Source of the DNA: Pseudidiomarina piscicola | GTDB lineage: Bacteria > Pseudomonadota > Gammaproteobacteria > Enterobacterales > Alteromonadaceae | Assembly: GCF_902806985.1 (NCBI RefSeq) | Contig: NZ_CADCXY010000005.1 | Coordinates: forward strand, 98,531-162,530 | Length of the DNA stretch: 64,000 bases | Direction of reading: 5' to 3' | Shown: piece by piece, positions 48,972 to 58,767 of the stretch | Numbering within the stretch: the first letter of the stretch is position 1 | Layout of the letters: the number at the start of each line of letters is the position of its first letter | Notes under the pieces: generated by a model | Database searches by the model: none | What the model saw: only the letters and a program-made list of their open reading frames with translations | What the model was told of the DNA's origin: nothing | Translations under genes and position numbers: made by a program

Positions 48972-50620
48972 CCCCGATGCAATAAGCCCAGTTCGCGCAT
49001 CTCGGTATGCAATGCGCCGCGAAGTCCGAGGGCTTGTTCGGCAATTTCACGTTGTTCCTGTAAAACCTCGGCGAGCATGTTTTCTGTTGTCAGAGGATTG
49101 GCCAATACCACTCGAAAAACCACCGTTGGTTCGTAGAAGTAATGCGCCGGAGTAAGTTTGGTTCGCGATACAAAAGAGCGCCCTGTTTCCCGCTGACGTT
49201 TTTGAATAAAACGTGTCATGGCATTCAAATGGGGCGTTAAGCGACGTATTTGTTCAGCATTGGCCTGCGGCAAAATCGCTTTCACTTGCTTGGGTACAAA
49301 GCGGTACGTCAAAATACACAACTGCGGATCGGTAACCACTTCAAAGTCATCTTGTTGACGAATCAAAGCGGCAAATTGTTTCGCTTTTTCAATGCTCTTG
49401 TCGATTAACAGCTCGTAACCACGACGCCCCATGACATGCATGGCGGAGTACACCAGCATAGCCATGCCAGGACGAGAGCCTTCCATGGTGTGCGCACCTA
49501 AGTCTTTTGAGCCATGTCGAATGACATACTCTGCATGGTGCTCAATGGCACGCACCATACCCGGCTCTTTAAACAGTACCATGCCCGCCCCCATCGGAAC
49601 GTACATCTGTTTATGCGCATCGATGGTCACACTGTCGGCTTGTTCAATGCCGGCGAGTAGTTGACGATGCTGATTCGACATCAGCGTTGCGCCACCCCAA
49701 GCGGCGTCCACATGAAAATGAGCTTCTATTTCGGCAGCGTACTCTGCGAGCTCGGCCAGTGGATCAATGTGCCCCGTTTCAGTGGTGCCAGCAACACCCA
49801 CGATTGCCAGTACCTTACCGCCATCCGCGGCCACCTCAGCACAAGCTTCTTTAAGTTTATCAACACGAATTCGGTTGTGATCGTCGGTCGCCACACCAAT
49901 CAAATTATTACGCCCGATGCCCAGTATATCGGCGGCCTTTGCCAGTGAATAATGCCCGCGTTCAGAAACCATCACCGTCAGCCGTTTGTAGCCATAATGC
50001 TGAAGCCCAGCAGCAACCCCTTCGGCAGCAATTCCAGCAAACCCCGGTGCTGCTTTCAGCAATAGGTTGCGTGCCACCCAAAGTGCGGTAATATTCGCCA
50101 CCGTACCGCCCGAACACATCGCCCCTAGTGAGTGCTGCGCACTATGCATCCAGCGTTGATAAAAGCTACTTTCGCGGCGATACACCAGGTTATGCAACAT
50201 GCCCAATAAGTTACGCTCAAGGGGCGTAAACGCTTTCGAGGTTTCGATTTTCACTAGGTTCTGGTTTAAGCCGACCATTAACTTAGCCAGCGGCAACAGA
50301 AAATAAGGTAACGCGGAGGTCATATGACCAATAAAGCGAGGCGAAGAGGTATGTACCGAATGAGCAACCAAGTTGTCGAGTAGAAACTCGGTATGATCAG
50401 AGACATAACGCGGCTGCTCTGGCACCTCGCTGGCGGCAAAGTTGGTTTCAATTTCATGCAGAGGTTTTTCTCGCGCTACTATATGCTCACCGAGAAACCC
50501 CATCAGGTTTTCTGACAAATCCTTTTCGATTCGACCTAAGGTTGAATCGGGAGCTTCCGGCAGCGTAAATATCTTAAGCAGCGCTTCTTCGCTCACTTCA
50601 GCAAAAACTTGATCACTCAA
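48968..50620 (-). CDS. panP: PLP-dependent aspartate 1-decarboxylase PanP
   Basis: The 550-residue protein is a group II PLP decarboxylase, previously annotated glutamate decarboxylase-like. The cofactor lysine is in TIDAHKQMYVP (Lys337), with HVDAAWGGATLMS upstream and SERGHYSLAKAADILG for substrate binding. In Vibrio and relatives the homologous PanP makes beta-alanine from aspartate in genomes without panD, and its position convergent with panBC supports that role here. It ends the minus-strand cluster mpl-ubiX-yadG-yadH-trmB-like-panP. Glutamate decarboxylation is the alternative, less likely from context. Confidence 0.88.
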   Translation of the reverse strand: MSDQVFAEVSEEALLKIFTLPEAPDSTLGRIEKDLSENLMGFLGEHIVAREKPLHEIETNFAASEVPEQPRYVSDHTEFLLDNLVAHSVHTSSPRFIGHMTSALPYFLLPLAKLMVGLNQNLVKIETSKAFTPLERNLLGMLHNLVYRRESSFYQRWMHSAQHSLGAMCSGGTVANITALWVARNLLLKAAPGFAGIAAEGVAAGLQHYGYKRLTVMVSERGHYSLAKAADILGIGRNNLIGVATDDHNRIRVDKLKEACAEVAADGGKVLAIVGVAGTTETGHIDPLAELAEYAAEIEAHFHVDAAWGGATLMSNQHRQLLAGIEQADSVTIDAHKQMYVPMGAGMVLFKEPGMVRAIEHHAEYVIRHGSKDLGAHTMEGSRPGMAMLVYSAMHVMGRRGYELLIDKSIEKAKQFAALIRQQDDFEVVTDPQLCILTYRFVPKQVKAILPQANAEQIRRLTPHLNAMTRFIQKRQRETGRSFVSRTKLTPAHYFYEPTVVFRVVLANPLTTENMLAEVLQEQREIAEQALGLRGALHTEMRELGLLHRG

Positions 50621-50652
50621 AAGCAGTTACCTTTTTGGTTACGAGCAGGCGC

Positions 50653-51360
50653 TTATTCTGCCTCGATTGCAGAAAAATAGCGACCATCCTCTGGTAGCCT
50701 AGCAGTTAATTCCCACAGTTGCTGACCACTGCGCTGGTACTTGCGCTCAAATGGTGTAATCGGCTCATGTTTGGCTAACAAGGGCTGCAAACTGGCGGTG
50801 CAATTCACTAACGCCAAGCTACTTGCCACCTCAGTTAAGTAGGTGACCCAATTAGAGCGCATGACTAAGTCACCGCCGAGGGCTAGCACATAAGGCCACA
50901 CTGGACTGCCATGCCAGCGGCGGCTTAAATGGGAGGCTTTGGGCCATGGGTTAGGGTACAAGATATAATGCTTATGCAGTTGCCAATTCGCCTCTACTGC
51001 CAGTCGCCAGAAATCTTGTAAATCAGCACGGACCATAAGGTACCGCTGCCCTTGTTCCGCAGTTTGGTAATTGGCATGCCGTTGCAGTCGATGGGCCGAT
51101 TTATCAACGCCAATAACGAGCGCATCAGGATGCTGCTCGGCTAACCAGGCAGTGCTTTCACCAACGCCACAGCAGGAGTCCAAGACCACCGGGCCTTGCC
51201 ACTCGCTTACGGCCTGTGCCGCCTGCTCAAAAGCCTCGCGATTATGCTCTTGAATGGGCTTTTGAAAAGGCGAACGCAAGTGACGCATCACTACCTGCGT
51301 TAAGTCTTCGTGATTGCCATGCTGATTGGTCGTGACCGGCCGCGACTCCATAGCACTCAC
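50653..51360 (-). CDS. TrmB-like SAM-dependent methyltransferase
   Basis: The 235-residue protein has a Rossmann SAM site (VVLDSCCGVGESTAWLAEQHP) followed by GVDKSAHRL, and YPNPWPKASHLSRRW, which recalls the PDPWPKKRH motif of tRNA m7G46 methyltransferase TrmB. The differences (Cys-rich motif I, an Asn in place of Asp, altered RHxKRR) suggest a paralogue rather than TrmB itself. The start is GTG at 51360, overlapping the yadH stop (GTGA); an ATG three codons later is also possible. The substrate is unknown. Confidence 0.75.
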   Translation of the reverse strand: MSAMESRPVTTNQHGNHEDLTQVVMRHLRSPFQKPIQEHNREAFEQAAQAVSEWQGPVVLDSCCGVGESTAWLAEQHPDALVIGVDKSAHRLQRHANYQTAEQGQRYLMVRADLQDFWRLAVEANWQLHKHYILYPNPWPKASHLSRRWHGSPVWPYVLALGGDLVMRSNWVTYLTEVASSLALVNCTASLQPLLAKHEPITPFERKYQRSGQQLWELTARLPEDGRYFSAIEAE

Positions 51361-52133
51361 GAACGAATACCTACACCACGCTGTAACAGCGTGTAAGCGG
51401 TAATAAAGAACACTAAGTTAAAGGCAATAATTACCGTCAGAGCCGAACTTATCGCAACATCGGAAACCCCAAGGAATCCGTACCGGAAGGCATTCACCAT
51501 ATACAACACTGGGTTCGCGCGGGCGACTGTTTCCCAAATACCCGGTAGCAGGCTGACGCTAAAGAACACGCCACCTAAGTAGGTCAATGGGGTAAGAATA
51601 AACGTCGGCACAATGGATATATCGTCAAATGTTTTGGCATAAATCGCGTTAATCAAACCAGCTAAAGAAAATAGCGTCGAGGTTAAGACAACGGTAAGCA
51701 CCAAAATTCCAGCATGATTAATACTGACGTTTTCCACAAAAGTAAACGACACTAACGTCACAATGACGGCGACAATCAACGCACGCACTAGCCCACCACC
51801 GACGTACCCAGCAATAATCACCGGCGTCGACACAGGTGCCACCAACATTTCTTCAATGTTATGTTGAAACTTAGCGCTAAAGAACGATGATGCGACGTTT
51901 GAATACGAGTTGGTAATCACTGACATCATAATCAAGCCAGGCACAATGAACTCCATGTACGGGCGACCACTCATGTCACCGATACGTTCGCCCACGATGC
52001 TGCCAAAAATGACAAAGTATAAAGTCATAGTGATAGCGGGCGGCACCAAGGTTTGTATCCAAATACGCAAAAAACGGGTGCACTCTTTAATCCAAATCGT
52101 TTTTAATGCAGTGAAATTATATGAACTTGTCAT
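51357..52133 (-). CDS. yadH: ABC-2 type transporter permease (YadH-like)
   Basis: The 258-residue inner-membrane protein has about six hydrophobic segments and the ABC-2 family core (GRPYMEFIVPGLIMMSVITNSYSNVASSFF, LTPLTYLGGVFF). It matches E. coli YadH in length and in pairing with a YadG-type ATPase whose stop is one base before its ATG. The transported substrate is unknown. The open frame extends upstream into yadG; the ATG at 52133 is the family start. Confidence 0.9.
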   Translation of the reverse strand: MTSSYNFTALKTIWIKECTRFLRIWIQTLVPPAITMTLYFVIFGSIVGERIGDMSGRPYMEFIVPGLIMMSVITNSYSNVASSFFSAKFQHNIEEMLVAPVSTPVIIAGYVGGGLVRALIVAVIVTLVSFTFVENVSINHAGILVLTVVLTSTLFSLAGLINAIYAKTFDDISIVPTFILTPLTYLGGVFFSVSLLPGIWETVARANPVLYMVNAFRYGFLGVSDVAISSALTVIIAFNLVFFITAYTLLQRGVGIRS

Positions 52134-52134
52134 G

Positions 52135-53079
52135 TTAAGCCCCCGCTGCCGCTTTCGCTGAACGGCCACGCTCGACCAAATCGACAAATAACTCTTCTAA
52201 GCGGTTGGCTTTGTTCCGCATCGACAGCACCTTAATGTTTTGTGCACTAAGTTGATCAAACACTTTGTTTAGCCCTTGGGATTTTTCAACATCTACCTCA
52301 ATGGTATGGTCATCCATTTGGCGTACTGTGAAGCCGTCAATACTTGGCTCTATCGGCTGCTCATCGTCGCGGCTTAGGTCCAATACGAAGGTTTCTCTGT
52401 TTAAGGTGGTCAGCAAGCGTTTAATCGACGTATTCTCGACAATTGTGCCTTGGTCAATAATCGCAATATTACGGCACAGGGTTTCTGCTTCTTCTAAATA
52501 ATGAGTCGTCAGAATAATGGTAATACCCTGTTTATTAATCTCTTCAAGGTAGTCCCACATACTTCTGCGAAGCTCAATGTCGACACCAGCAGTGGGTTCA
52601 TCGAGGATCAGCAAGCGCGGCTCGTGGAGGAGCGCGCGGGCGATCATCAAACGCCGCTTCATACCGCCAGACAGCATACGCGCGGGGTTATCGCGTTTAT
52701 CCCATAGCCCCAGTTGCTTTAGGTAATGCTCTGAACGTTCGCGCGCCACTTGGCGCGGAACACCATAATAGCCGGCTTGATTCACCACGATTTGACGTAC
52801 AGTTTCAAATTGATTGAAATTAAACTCTTGCGGTACCAGGCCAATCTGACGTTTGAGCTCAACAAGCTGAGTGTCGAGATCATAACCAAAGACGCTGACA
52901 CGCCCCTCGGTTTTATTCACCAGCGATGAAATAATACCGATGGTCGTTGATTTACCTGCACCATTAGGCCCCAACAACGCAAAGAAGTCCCCTTCTTCAA
53001 CATCAAGGTCGATGCCTTTGAGGGCTTCAAAGCCGCCTTTGTATGTCTTTCTCAAATTATCGATAGATAAAGCTTTCAT
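52135..53079 (-). CDS. yadG: ABC transporter ATP-binding protein (YadG-like)
   Basis: The 314-residue ATPase has Walker A LLGPNGAGKSTTIG, the signature LSGGMKRRLMIARAL, Walker B LLILDEPTAGVD and the His switch TTHYLEEAE. A C-terminal extension of about 80 residues follows, as in YadG. It probably powers export through the YadH permease encoded one base downstream. It lies six bases after ubiX. Confidence 0.92.
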   Translation of the reverse strand: MKALSIDNLRKTYKGGFEALKGIDLDVEEGDFFALLGPNGAGKSTTIGIISSLVNKTEGRVSVFGYDLDTQLVELKRQIGLVPQEFNFNQFETVRQIVVNQAGYYGVPRQVARERSEHYLKQLGLWDKRDNPARMLSGGMKRRLMIARALLHEPRLLILDEPTAGVDIELRRSMWDYLEEINKQGITIILTTHYLEEAETLCRNIAIIDQGTIVENTSIKRLLTTLNRETFVLDLSRDDEQPIEPSIDGFTVRQMDDHTIEVDVEKSQGLNKVFDQLSAQNIKVLSMRNKANRLEELFVDLVERGRSAKAAAGA

Positions 53080-53085
53080 GTCGAA

Positions 53086-53709
53086 TTACGACTCCTCTCC
53101 GTAGCCCCACCGGGGCTGCAAAGTTTGTTCTAAACCGAGGTGATCAAGTATCCGCGCGACCACAAAGTCGACGAGATCATCAATGCTCTTAGGCTGATGA
53201 TAAAAGCCTGGTGCCGCCGGCATCATGGTAACGCCCAGCCGCGCCAGCTTTAACATGTTTTCTAGATGAATGGCCGATAATGGCATTTCTCGTGGTACCA
53301 AAACGAGCTGCCCGCGCTCTTTCAGTACCACATCGGCGGCACGCTCAATCAGCGTATCACTGGCACCGTTTGCTATCGCTGACAAAGTTCCCGTTGAACA
53401 GGGGCAAACGACCATTTGCTTAGGTGCTGCCGAACCTGATGCAACTGGCGAAAACCATTGGTCTTTGCCATACACTTGCAACTGCGAGGTCGTCACCTTG
53501 AAATGCGAGCGTAAGGTGTCACCAAGCGCTTTAGGCGCTGCTGGCAACTGCCATTCGAGCTCCGTTGCAAAAACCACACGCGCCGCACTTGAAAGCAGTA
53601 AGTGAACCTGTTGCTGCTGTTGCAATAGACATTGTAACAAACGCATGGCGTAAGGTGCACCTGAAGCGCCGGTAATCGCTAGGGTTATAGCTGAGTTGGA
53701 AACCTTCAT
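53086..53709 (-). CDS. ubiX: Flavin prenyltransferase UbiX
   Basis: UbiX makes prenylated FMN, the cofactor of the UbiD decarboxylase in ubiquinone synthesis. The 207-residue flavoprotein has [66 protein letters not shown] and [15 protein letters not shown]. It lies nine bases after mpl and just before yadG on the minus strand. Confidence 0.97.
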   Translation of the reverse strand: MKVSNSAITLAITGASGAPYAMRLLQCLLQQQQQVHLLLSSAARVVFATELEWQLPAAPKALGDTLRSHFKVTTSQLQVYGKDQWFSPVASGSAAPKQMVVCPCSTGTLSAIANGASDTLIERAADVVLKERGQLVLVPREMPLSAIHLENMLKLARLGVTMMPAAPGFYHQPKSIDDLVDFVVARILDHLGLEQTLQPRWGYGEES

Positions 53710-53718
53710 ACACCCTCT

Positions 53719-55089
53719 TTAATCGTTCGTTGCGGCAATTTCATTCAGTAACCGCTGATGTAAACCGCCAAACCCACCATTGCTCATAATTAGTACTTGG
53801 TCACCAGCTTGCAATGTACGCATTAGTTGCTCTACAAGTTCATCGACTGAGTGGCTAATGGTCGCGGCGGGTACATACTCAGCGATAGACCATTGTAACC
53901 CATCAGGTTCAAGCATAAAGCATGTATCTGCGACCGTAAGTGCTGCATCGAGTTGCTCCGCGTGAATACCTTGCTTCATCGTATTCGAGCGCGGCTCAAG
54001 CACTGCAACAATTCGCGCACTACCGACTTTCGCCCGTAGGGCTTTTAAGGTCGTTGCAATGGCGGTCGGGTGATGCGCAAAATCATCATAAACGGCGATG
54101 CCATTAGGCGTACCTAATAACTCCAGACGGCGTTTGGTATTTTTAAACTCAGCTAATGCTGTTGCAGAAACGTCGATAGGCACCCCAACATGATGTGCAG
54201 CCGCCATCGCCATCACCGCATTCGAGGCATTGTGCTCACCAACTAAATCCCACTGTACAGTTACTTTTTCGCTACCATTTTCACCGCGACGTTCCACACT
54301 AAAGCGACTGGCGTCTGCAGTCATCAACTCAAATTGCCAATCGGCCGGTAAAGTTCCGGCGACTGCCAAGGTGCTCCGCTCACTCCAGCAACCACGTTTG
54401 AGCACTTCTTCAATGGCGGTATCCGCCGCCGGAGAGATAATTTTGCCATAGCCCGGCACAATACGTACCAAATGATGAAATTGCGTTTGAATCGCCGCTA
54501 AATCGGGAAAAATATCGGCGTGATCAAATTCCAAATTATTAAGGATCAGTGTCGACGGCTGATAATGCACGAACTTCGATCGTTTATCGAAAAATGCCGT
54601 GTCATATTCATCTGCCTCAATTACGAAAAAGTCGCTGGCGCCTAATTGTGCCGAGCAGCCAAAATTCGCCAACACGCCCCCAACTAGGAATCCTGGTTGA
54701 TAACCAGCTTGCGCTAAAATCCATGCCAGCATACTTGCGGTGGTGGTTTTGCCATGGGTCCCGGCAACGGCTAATACCCACTTGTCTTGCAGCAACGCGT
54801 CATGCAGCCACTGCGCGCCAGAGCGAAAGGGAATGCGCTGGTTGAGTACCGCTTCAACCGCTGGGTTGCCGCGACTTAAAACATTGCCAATAATCACTAG
54901 GTCCGGCTGTGGCTCGAGTTGCGCTGGATCGTAGCCTTGATAAACCTCAATACCCAACGCCGCAAGCTGGTCACTCATCGGCGGGTAAACCGCGGCGTCA
55001 CTGCCGGTTACGTGGTGTCCCATGGCTTTCGCCAAGGCGGCAATTCCGCCCATAAAGGTGCCGCAGACACCAAGAATATGAATGTGCAT
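53719..55089 (-). CDS. mpl: UDP-MurNAc : L-Ala-gamma-D-Glu-meso-DAP ligase Mpl
   Basis: Mpl attaches recycled murein tripeptide to UDP-MurNAc, returning it to peptidoglycan synthesis. The 456-residue Mur ligase has the N-terminal MHIHILGVCGTFMGGIA, the ATP loop AVAGTHGKTTTASML, the metal-binding LEFDHADIF, and YDDFAHHPTAI in the C-terminal domain. The ATG at 55089 gives the family start; the upstream frame to 55233 is not similar. It is divergent from fbp and heads a compact minus-strand cluster. Confidence 0.97.
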   Translation of the reverse strand: MHIHILGVCGTFMGGIAALAKAMGHHVTGSDAAVYPPMSDQLAALGIEVYQGYDPAQLEPQPDLVIIGNVLSRGNPAVEAVLNQRIPFRSGAQWLHDALLQDKWVLAVAGTHGKTTTASMLAWILAQAGYQPGFLVGGVLANFGCSAQLGASDFFVIEADEYDTAFFDKRSKFVHYQPSTLILNNLEFDHADIFPDLAAIQTQFHHLVRIVPGYGKIISPAADTAIEEVLKRGCWSERSTLAVAGTLPADWQFELMTADASRFSVERRGENGSEKVTVQWDLVGEHNASNAVMAMAAAHHVGVPIDVSATALAEFKNTKRRLELLGTPNGIAVYDDFAHHPTAIATTLKALRAKVGSARIVAVLEPRSNTMKQGIHAEQLDAALTVADTCFMLEPDGLQWSIAEYVPAATISHSVDELVEQLMRTLQAGDQVLIMSNGGFGGLHQRLLNEIAATND

Positions 55090-55244
55090 AATTTTGTCCA
55101 GTACGTCGCAGGTCGTGATTTGCATGATAAAAACCGAACTAGTGTAGCATGCAGGCACAAATTCCAAAGATTCTTGCAGGCAATTTACCTGTTTTTGCGG
55201 TAAACTTAGCCGCGATTTTGAGCACCACACCACAAGAGGACGCT

Positions 55245-56237
55245 ATGCAACGCCTAATTCCAACTCTACGCCGCGATGGAGTCGATGAAGGACTTATCTC
55301 TGTCATAAATACCCTGCAAATTTGCGCCAAGGAGATATCATTCCGCATCCACCAAGGCGAACTAGCTGGTGTGTTGGGGTCGACACTGGATGAAAACATC
55401 CAAGGCGAAACCCAAAAAATGCTCGATGTTTTATCGAACCAACTACTTAAAGATATCCTGTTGGAGAGTCCTCATGTTCGCGCGGTCGCGTCTGAGGAAG
55501 AAGAAGGCATCGTTGATGGCCACACTGACGGTGGCTACCTGGTAGCTTTTGACCCGCTGGACGGTAGCTCTAACATTGATATCAACAGCCTGGTGGGTAC
55601 CATCTTCTCGGTACTGCCAACACCGCAAGACAGCCGTTCAGGGCCTGATATGTTTTTGCAGCCGGGCACCGAGCAAGTTGCGGCTGGCTACGTGCTTTAC
55701 GGCCCATCGACCATGCTGGTGTTCACCACCGGCAATGGCGTACGGGTTTTCACGTTAGATCAAAAAGTTGGGGAGTTCTTGCTCACCGACACCGATATTC
55801 AGATACCCCGCGAGACCAGCGAATTTGCCATTAATATGTCTAACTACCGCCATTGGCAGCCGGCGATGCGTCAATACATTGATGACTTATTGCAAGGCAG
55901 CAATGGCCCGCGTAACAAAAATTTCAATATGCGCTGGGTGGCAGCCATGGTTGCAGATGTGCATCGTGTGTTGTGCCGCGGCGGCTTATTCTCTTATCCA
56001 GCCGACAGTCGCAAACCAAACAAGCCATTTAAATTGCGGTTGATGTATGAAGGCAACCCGATGGCGATGCTGGTTGAACAAGCAGGTGGTATTGCCCATA
56101 CCGGTGAGCAACGTATTTTGAACGTTCAACCCGAACATATTCATCAGCGTATTGGCGTCATTTTAGGTTCCGCAGAAGAAGTACAAACCTGCTTGCAGTA
56201 CCTTCAAGGTTCGCAATCGGCGCCAACAGACGTATAA
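55245..56237 (+). CDS. fbp: Fructose-1,6-bisphosphatase, class I
   Basis: Fbp removes the 1-phosphate of fructose 1,6-bisphosphate in gluconeogenesis. The 330-residue protein has metal-site residues in [10 protein letters not shown], the signature [22 protein letters not shown], and [23 protein letters not shown]. The ATG at 55245 with AAGAGGA upstream gives the normal length; the frame from 55149 is longer but untypical. ppa follows 43 bases later. Confidence 0.97.
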   Translation: MQRLIPTLRRDGVDEGLISVINTLQICAKEISFRIHQGELAGVLGSTLDENIQGETQKMLDVLSNQLLKDILLESPHVRAVASEEEEGIVDGHTDGGYLVAFDPLDGSSNIDINSLVGTIFSVLPTPQDSRSGPDMFLQPGTEQVAAGYVLYGPSTMLVFTTGNGVRVFTLDQKVGEFLLTDTDIQIPRETSEFAINMSNYRHWQPAMRQYIDDLLQGSNGPRNKNFNMRWVAAMVADVHRVLCRGGLFSYPADSRKPNKPFKLRLMYEGNPMAMLVEQAGGIAHTGEQRILNVQPEHIHQRIGVILGSAEEVQTCLQYLQGSQSAPTDV

Positions 56238-56280
56238 TAAGAGCCCAAATTTCATCTTAACTTAGCAAACAGGAACGATC

Positions 56281-56811
56281 ATGAGTTTGAGTGATGTAAG
56301 TGCAGGTAAGAACTTGCCAGAAGAAGTTAATGTCATTATCGAAATTCCAGCGAACGCTGACCCAATCAAATATGAAGTCGACAAAGACACAGGAACCTTG
56401 TGGGTTGACCGTTTTATGTCAACGCCAATGTTCTACCCGTGCAACTACGGCTTCGTCAATGACACTTTGTCACTCGACGGCGACCCAGTCGACGTATTGG
56501 TGCCGACACCTTACCCACTGCAAGCAGGATCTGTCATTAAATGCCGCCCCGTTGGTGTCTTAAAAATGACCGATGAAGCTGGTGAAGACGCAAAAGTTGT
56601 TGCCGTACCAGTGAGCAAGCTGAGTAAAGAATATGACCACATCAAGGATGTTGGCGATTTACCAGAGCTTCTCAAAGCACAGATCACACACTTCTTTGAG
56701 CGCTACAAAGAACTCGAAAGTGGTAAGTGGGTTAAAGTTGAAGGCTGGGGCGACGTTAAAGAAGCAAAAGACGAGATCTTAACGTCTTTCGAACGTGCCC
56801 AATCTAAGTAA
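56281..56811 (+). CDS. ppa: Inorganic pyrophosphatase
   Basis: Ppa hydrolyses pyrophosphate and so drives biosynthetic reactions in the cytosol. The 176-residue family I enzyme has [31 protein letters not shown], the signature DGDPVDVLV with the metal-binding Asp residues, and [20 protein letters not shown]. It ends five bases before the ABC ATPase gene, so readthrough into that operon is likely. Confidence 0.98.
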   Translation: MSLSDVSAGKNLPEEVNVIIEIPANADPIKYEVDKDTGTLWVDRFMSTPMFYPCNYGFVNDTLSLDGDPVDVLVPTPYPLQAGSVIKCRPVGVLKMTDEAGEDAKVVAVPVSKLSKEYDHIKDVGDLPELLKAQITHFFERYKELESGKWVKVEGWGDVKEAKDEILTSFERAQSK

Positions 56812-56816
56812 GTAGA

Positions 56817-57518
56817 ATGAGCACCTGTGTTGAGCTAAAACACCTCACGTTTAGCTGGCCGGGTGCTCAGTCGCCGTTACTGAGCATCCCTCATTTGAAG
56901 CTTACACGTGGTGAGCGAGTGCTGCTGCGTGGTGCAAGTGGTAGCGGTAAGTCGACCTTGCTAAGCCTTATCGCGGGTATTCATACCTCACAAGCAGGAC
57001 AAGTTCAGGTGCTCAGCCATGATCTTGCGACCCTCAACCAACACCAACGCGATCGCCTGCGAGCGAACGAGATCGGTTATATTTTTCAACAGTTTAATTT
57101 ACTGCCCTATTTATCCGCACTAACCAATGTCACCCTTGCCTGTCAATTCGCACCGGCGCGACGTCAGCGGCTTGCAGGGCAGTCGCTCGTGGCAGCAGCA
57201 ACAACCTTGCTCGACCGACTTGGTTTAAGTCGCAGCCAACAGCAACAACCAGCTCATCAACTTAGCGTGGGACAACAGCAACGCGTCGCGGCAGCACGCG
57301 CTTTACTTGGCAGCCCCGCTCTTATTATTGCTGATGAGCCAACCTCGGCACTTGATCAGGCGCACCGTGATGATTTTATTCAGCTGTTGTTCGAAGCGTG
57401 CGAAGAGCAGCAAACAACGCTGCTTTTTGTCACCCACGACGCGACGCTGGCACCTCATTTCCCGCGCACTTTAGAGCTTCAAGAGCTCAACCAAGTGGAG
57501 CCTAACAACAATGTTTAA
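56817..57518 (+). CDS. ABC transporter ATP-binding protein (LolD/MacB-like)
   Basis: The 233-residue ATPase has Walker A LLRGASGSGKSTLLSLIAG, the signature LSVGQQQRVAAARALLG, Walker B LIIADEPTSALDQ and the switch His in FVTHD. It belongs to the MacB/LolD/FtsE type that pairs with FtsX-like permeases, consistent with the next gene, which overlaps it by eight bases. The pair plus the following DUF3299 gene form a conserved-looking three-gene unit. The signature Val for Gly (LSVGQ) is a common-type variation. Confidence 0.9.
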   Translation: MSTCVELKHLTFSWPGAQSPLLSIPHLKLTRGERVLLRGASGSGKSTLLSLIAGIHTSQAGQVQVLSHDLATLNQHQRDRLRANEIGYIFQQFNLLPYLSALTNVTLACQFAPARRQRLAGQSLVAAATTLLDRLGLSRSQQQQPAHQLSVGQQQRVAAARALLGSPALIIADEPTSALDQAHRDDFIQLLFEACEEQQTTLLFVTHDATLAPHFPRTLELQELNQVEPNNNV

Positions 57519-58767
57519 GCTCGCCTTAGCCAGTTTGTGGAGTCGTCGCGGCAGTGTTTGGCTCACGGTTCTTGCAATTGCGGTAAGCACGCTATTACTG
57601 CTGGGTGTGGAACGTATTCGGGTGCAAACTCAAGAGAATTTTGCCACCACGATTTCCGGCACCGATTTGATTGTCGGAGCCCGTACTGGCTCCACCGAAC
57701 TGCTCTTAAGTAGTGTCTTTCATATTGGCAACTTATCGAACACCCTTAGTTGGGACAGCTATCAATACCTGCAACAATTGCCAAGTGTGACATGGCATAT
57801 TCCTATGGCGATGGGGGATAGTGTTCAAGGCTTACCCGTTATCGCCACCAGCGATGCTTTATTCGAGCATTTTAAATATGGCGCAAAGCAGTCGCTGGAG
57901 TTTGCCAATGGCGCGAACTTCTCAAGCCGTGCGACACCTACCGTCGCAGTACTAGGCGCCGATGCCGCTGCTGAACTGCAGCTTAAAGTTGATGACCCGC
58001 TGACGATTGCCCATGGTACCGGCGACATCAGCTTTAGCCAGCATGACAGCCACCCGTTTACCGTAAGCGGGGTGCTTGCGCGCACGGGTACACCTATCGA
58101 TCGCGGCGTATTTATTCCTCTTGCCGGTCAAGGCCTAGTGCACGGGGACTATTTACCAAGCGATAGCAATCATGATGACCACGACCACGCTTCGGAGCAC
58201 GCTGAACCGCCGGTTTACACCTTAAGCGCGGTGTTGCTTGGGCTGGAAAATCGGGCGTTTGCACTGCGTTTACAGCGTGTGATTAACACCTACGACGACG
58301 AAGCCCTTTCAGCGATTATGCCCGGGCTAGCGCTGCAGAATTTCTGGCGTACGCTCAACCTTTTTGAGCGTGCCCTGATGACCATTTCGGTACTTGTGGT
58401 GATTACCGGGTTGTTAGGTATGCTGACCACCTTACTTGCAAGTTTACGCGAACGGCGGCGGGAAATGGCGGTCTTACGATCTATTGGTGCCGGCCCGCTG
58501 ACGATTCTAGGTTTACTCGTCTGCGAAGCTGCAGCAGTTACCTTGGCGGGAGTCACCTTAGGTACTGCGACCTTGTATGCGGTGTTACTCTTTGGTGCGG
58601 ATGTACTACAAGATACCTTAGGCATTCACGTCACAGCGAGTCTTTTAACGCTGCGTGAGGTCTACCTACTAGCGGCCATTGTTGGCGCCGCTATCTTATT
58701 AAGTTTTTACCCTGCGTGGCGAGCCTATCGCAACGCTTTGGCAGACGGACTAACGGTGAAAGTATGA
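57511..58767 (+). CDS. FtsX-like ABC permease with a His/Asp-rich periplasmic loop
   Basis: The 418-residue permease has an N-terminal transmembrane helix, a large periplasmic MacB-type domain, and three C-terminal helices (SVLVVITGLLGMLTTLLAS, ILGLLVCEAAAVTLAGVTLG and LLAAIVGAAILLSFYPAW). Residues 219-234 form an unusual loop containing HDDHDH and a further SEH (His at 221, 224, 226, 230), suggesting metal binding. It overlaps the ATPase gene by eight bases and the DUF3299 gene by ATGA. It resembles components of the zinc-responsive zrg locus described in Vibrio cholerae, but zinc transport here is inference. Confidence 0.88.
   Translation: MFKLALASLWSRRGSVWLTVLAIAVSTLLLLGVERIRVQTQENFATTISGTDLIVGARTGSTELLLSSVFHIGNLSNTLSWDSYQYLQQLPSVTWHIPMAMGDSVQGLPVIATSDALFEHFKYGAKQSLEFANGANFSSRATPTVAVLGADAAAELQLKVDDPLTIAHGTGDISFSQHDSHPFTVSGVLARTGTPIDRGVFIPLAGQGLVHGDYLPSDSNHDDHDHASEHAEPPVYTLSAVLLGLENRAFALRLQRVINTYDDEALSAIMPGLALQNFWRTLNLFERALMTISVLVVITGLLGMLTTLLASLRERRREMAVLRSIGAGPLTILGLLVCEAAAVTLAGVTLGTATLYAVLLFGADVLQDTLGIHVTASLLTLREVYLLAAIVGAAILLSFYPAWRAYRNALADGLTVKV

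Noticed and set aside
48968..50620. Glutamate decarboxylase of acid resistance (gadB)
   Set aside because: The length, sequence and position facing panBC fit PanP; no antiporter gene such as gadC is nearby.
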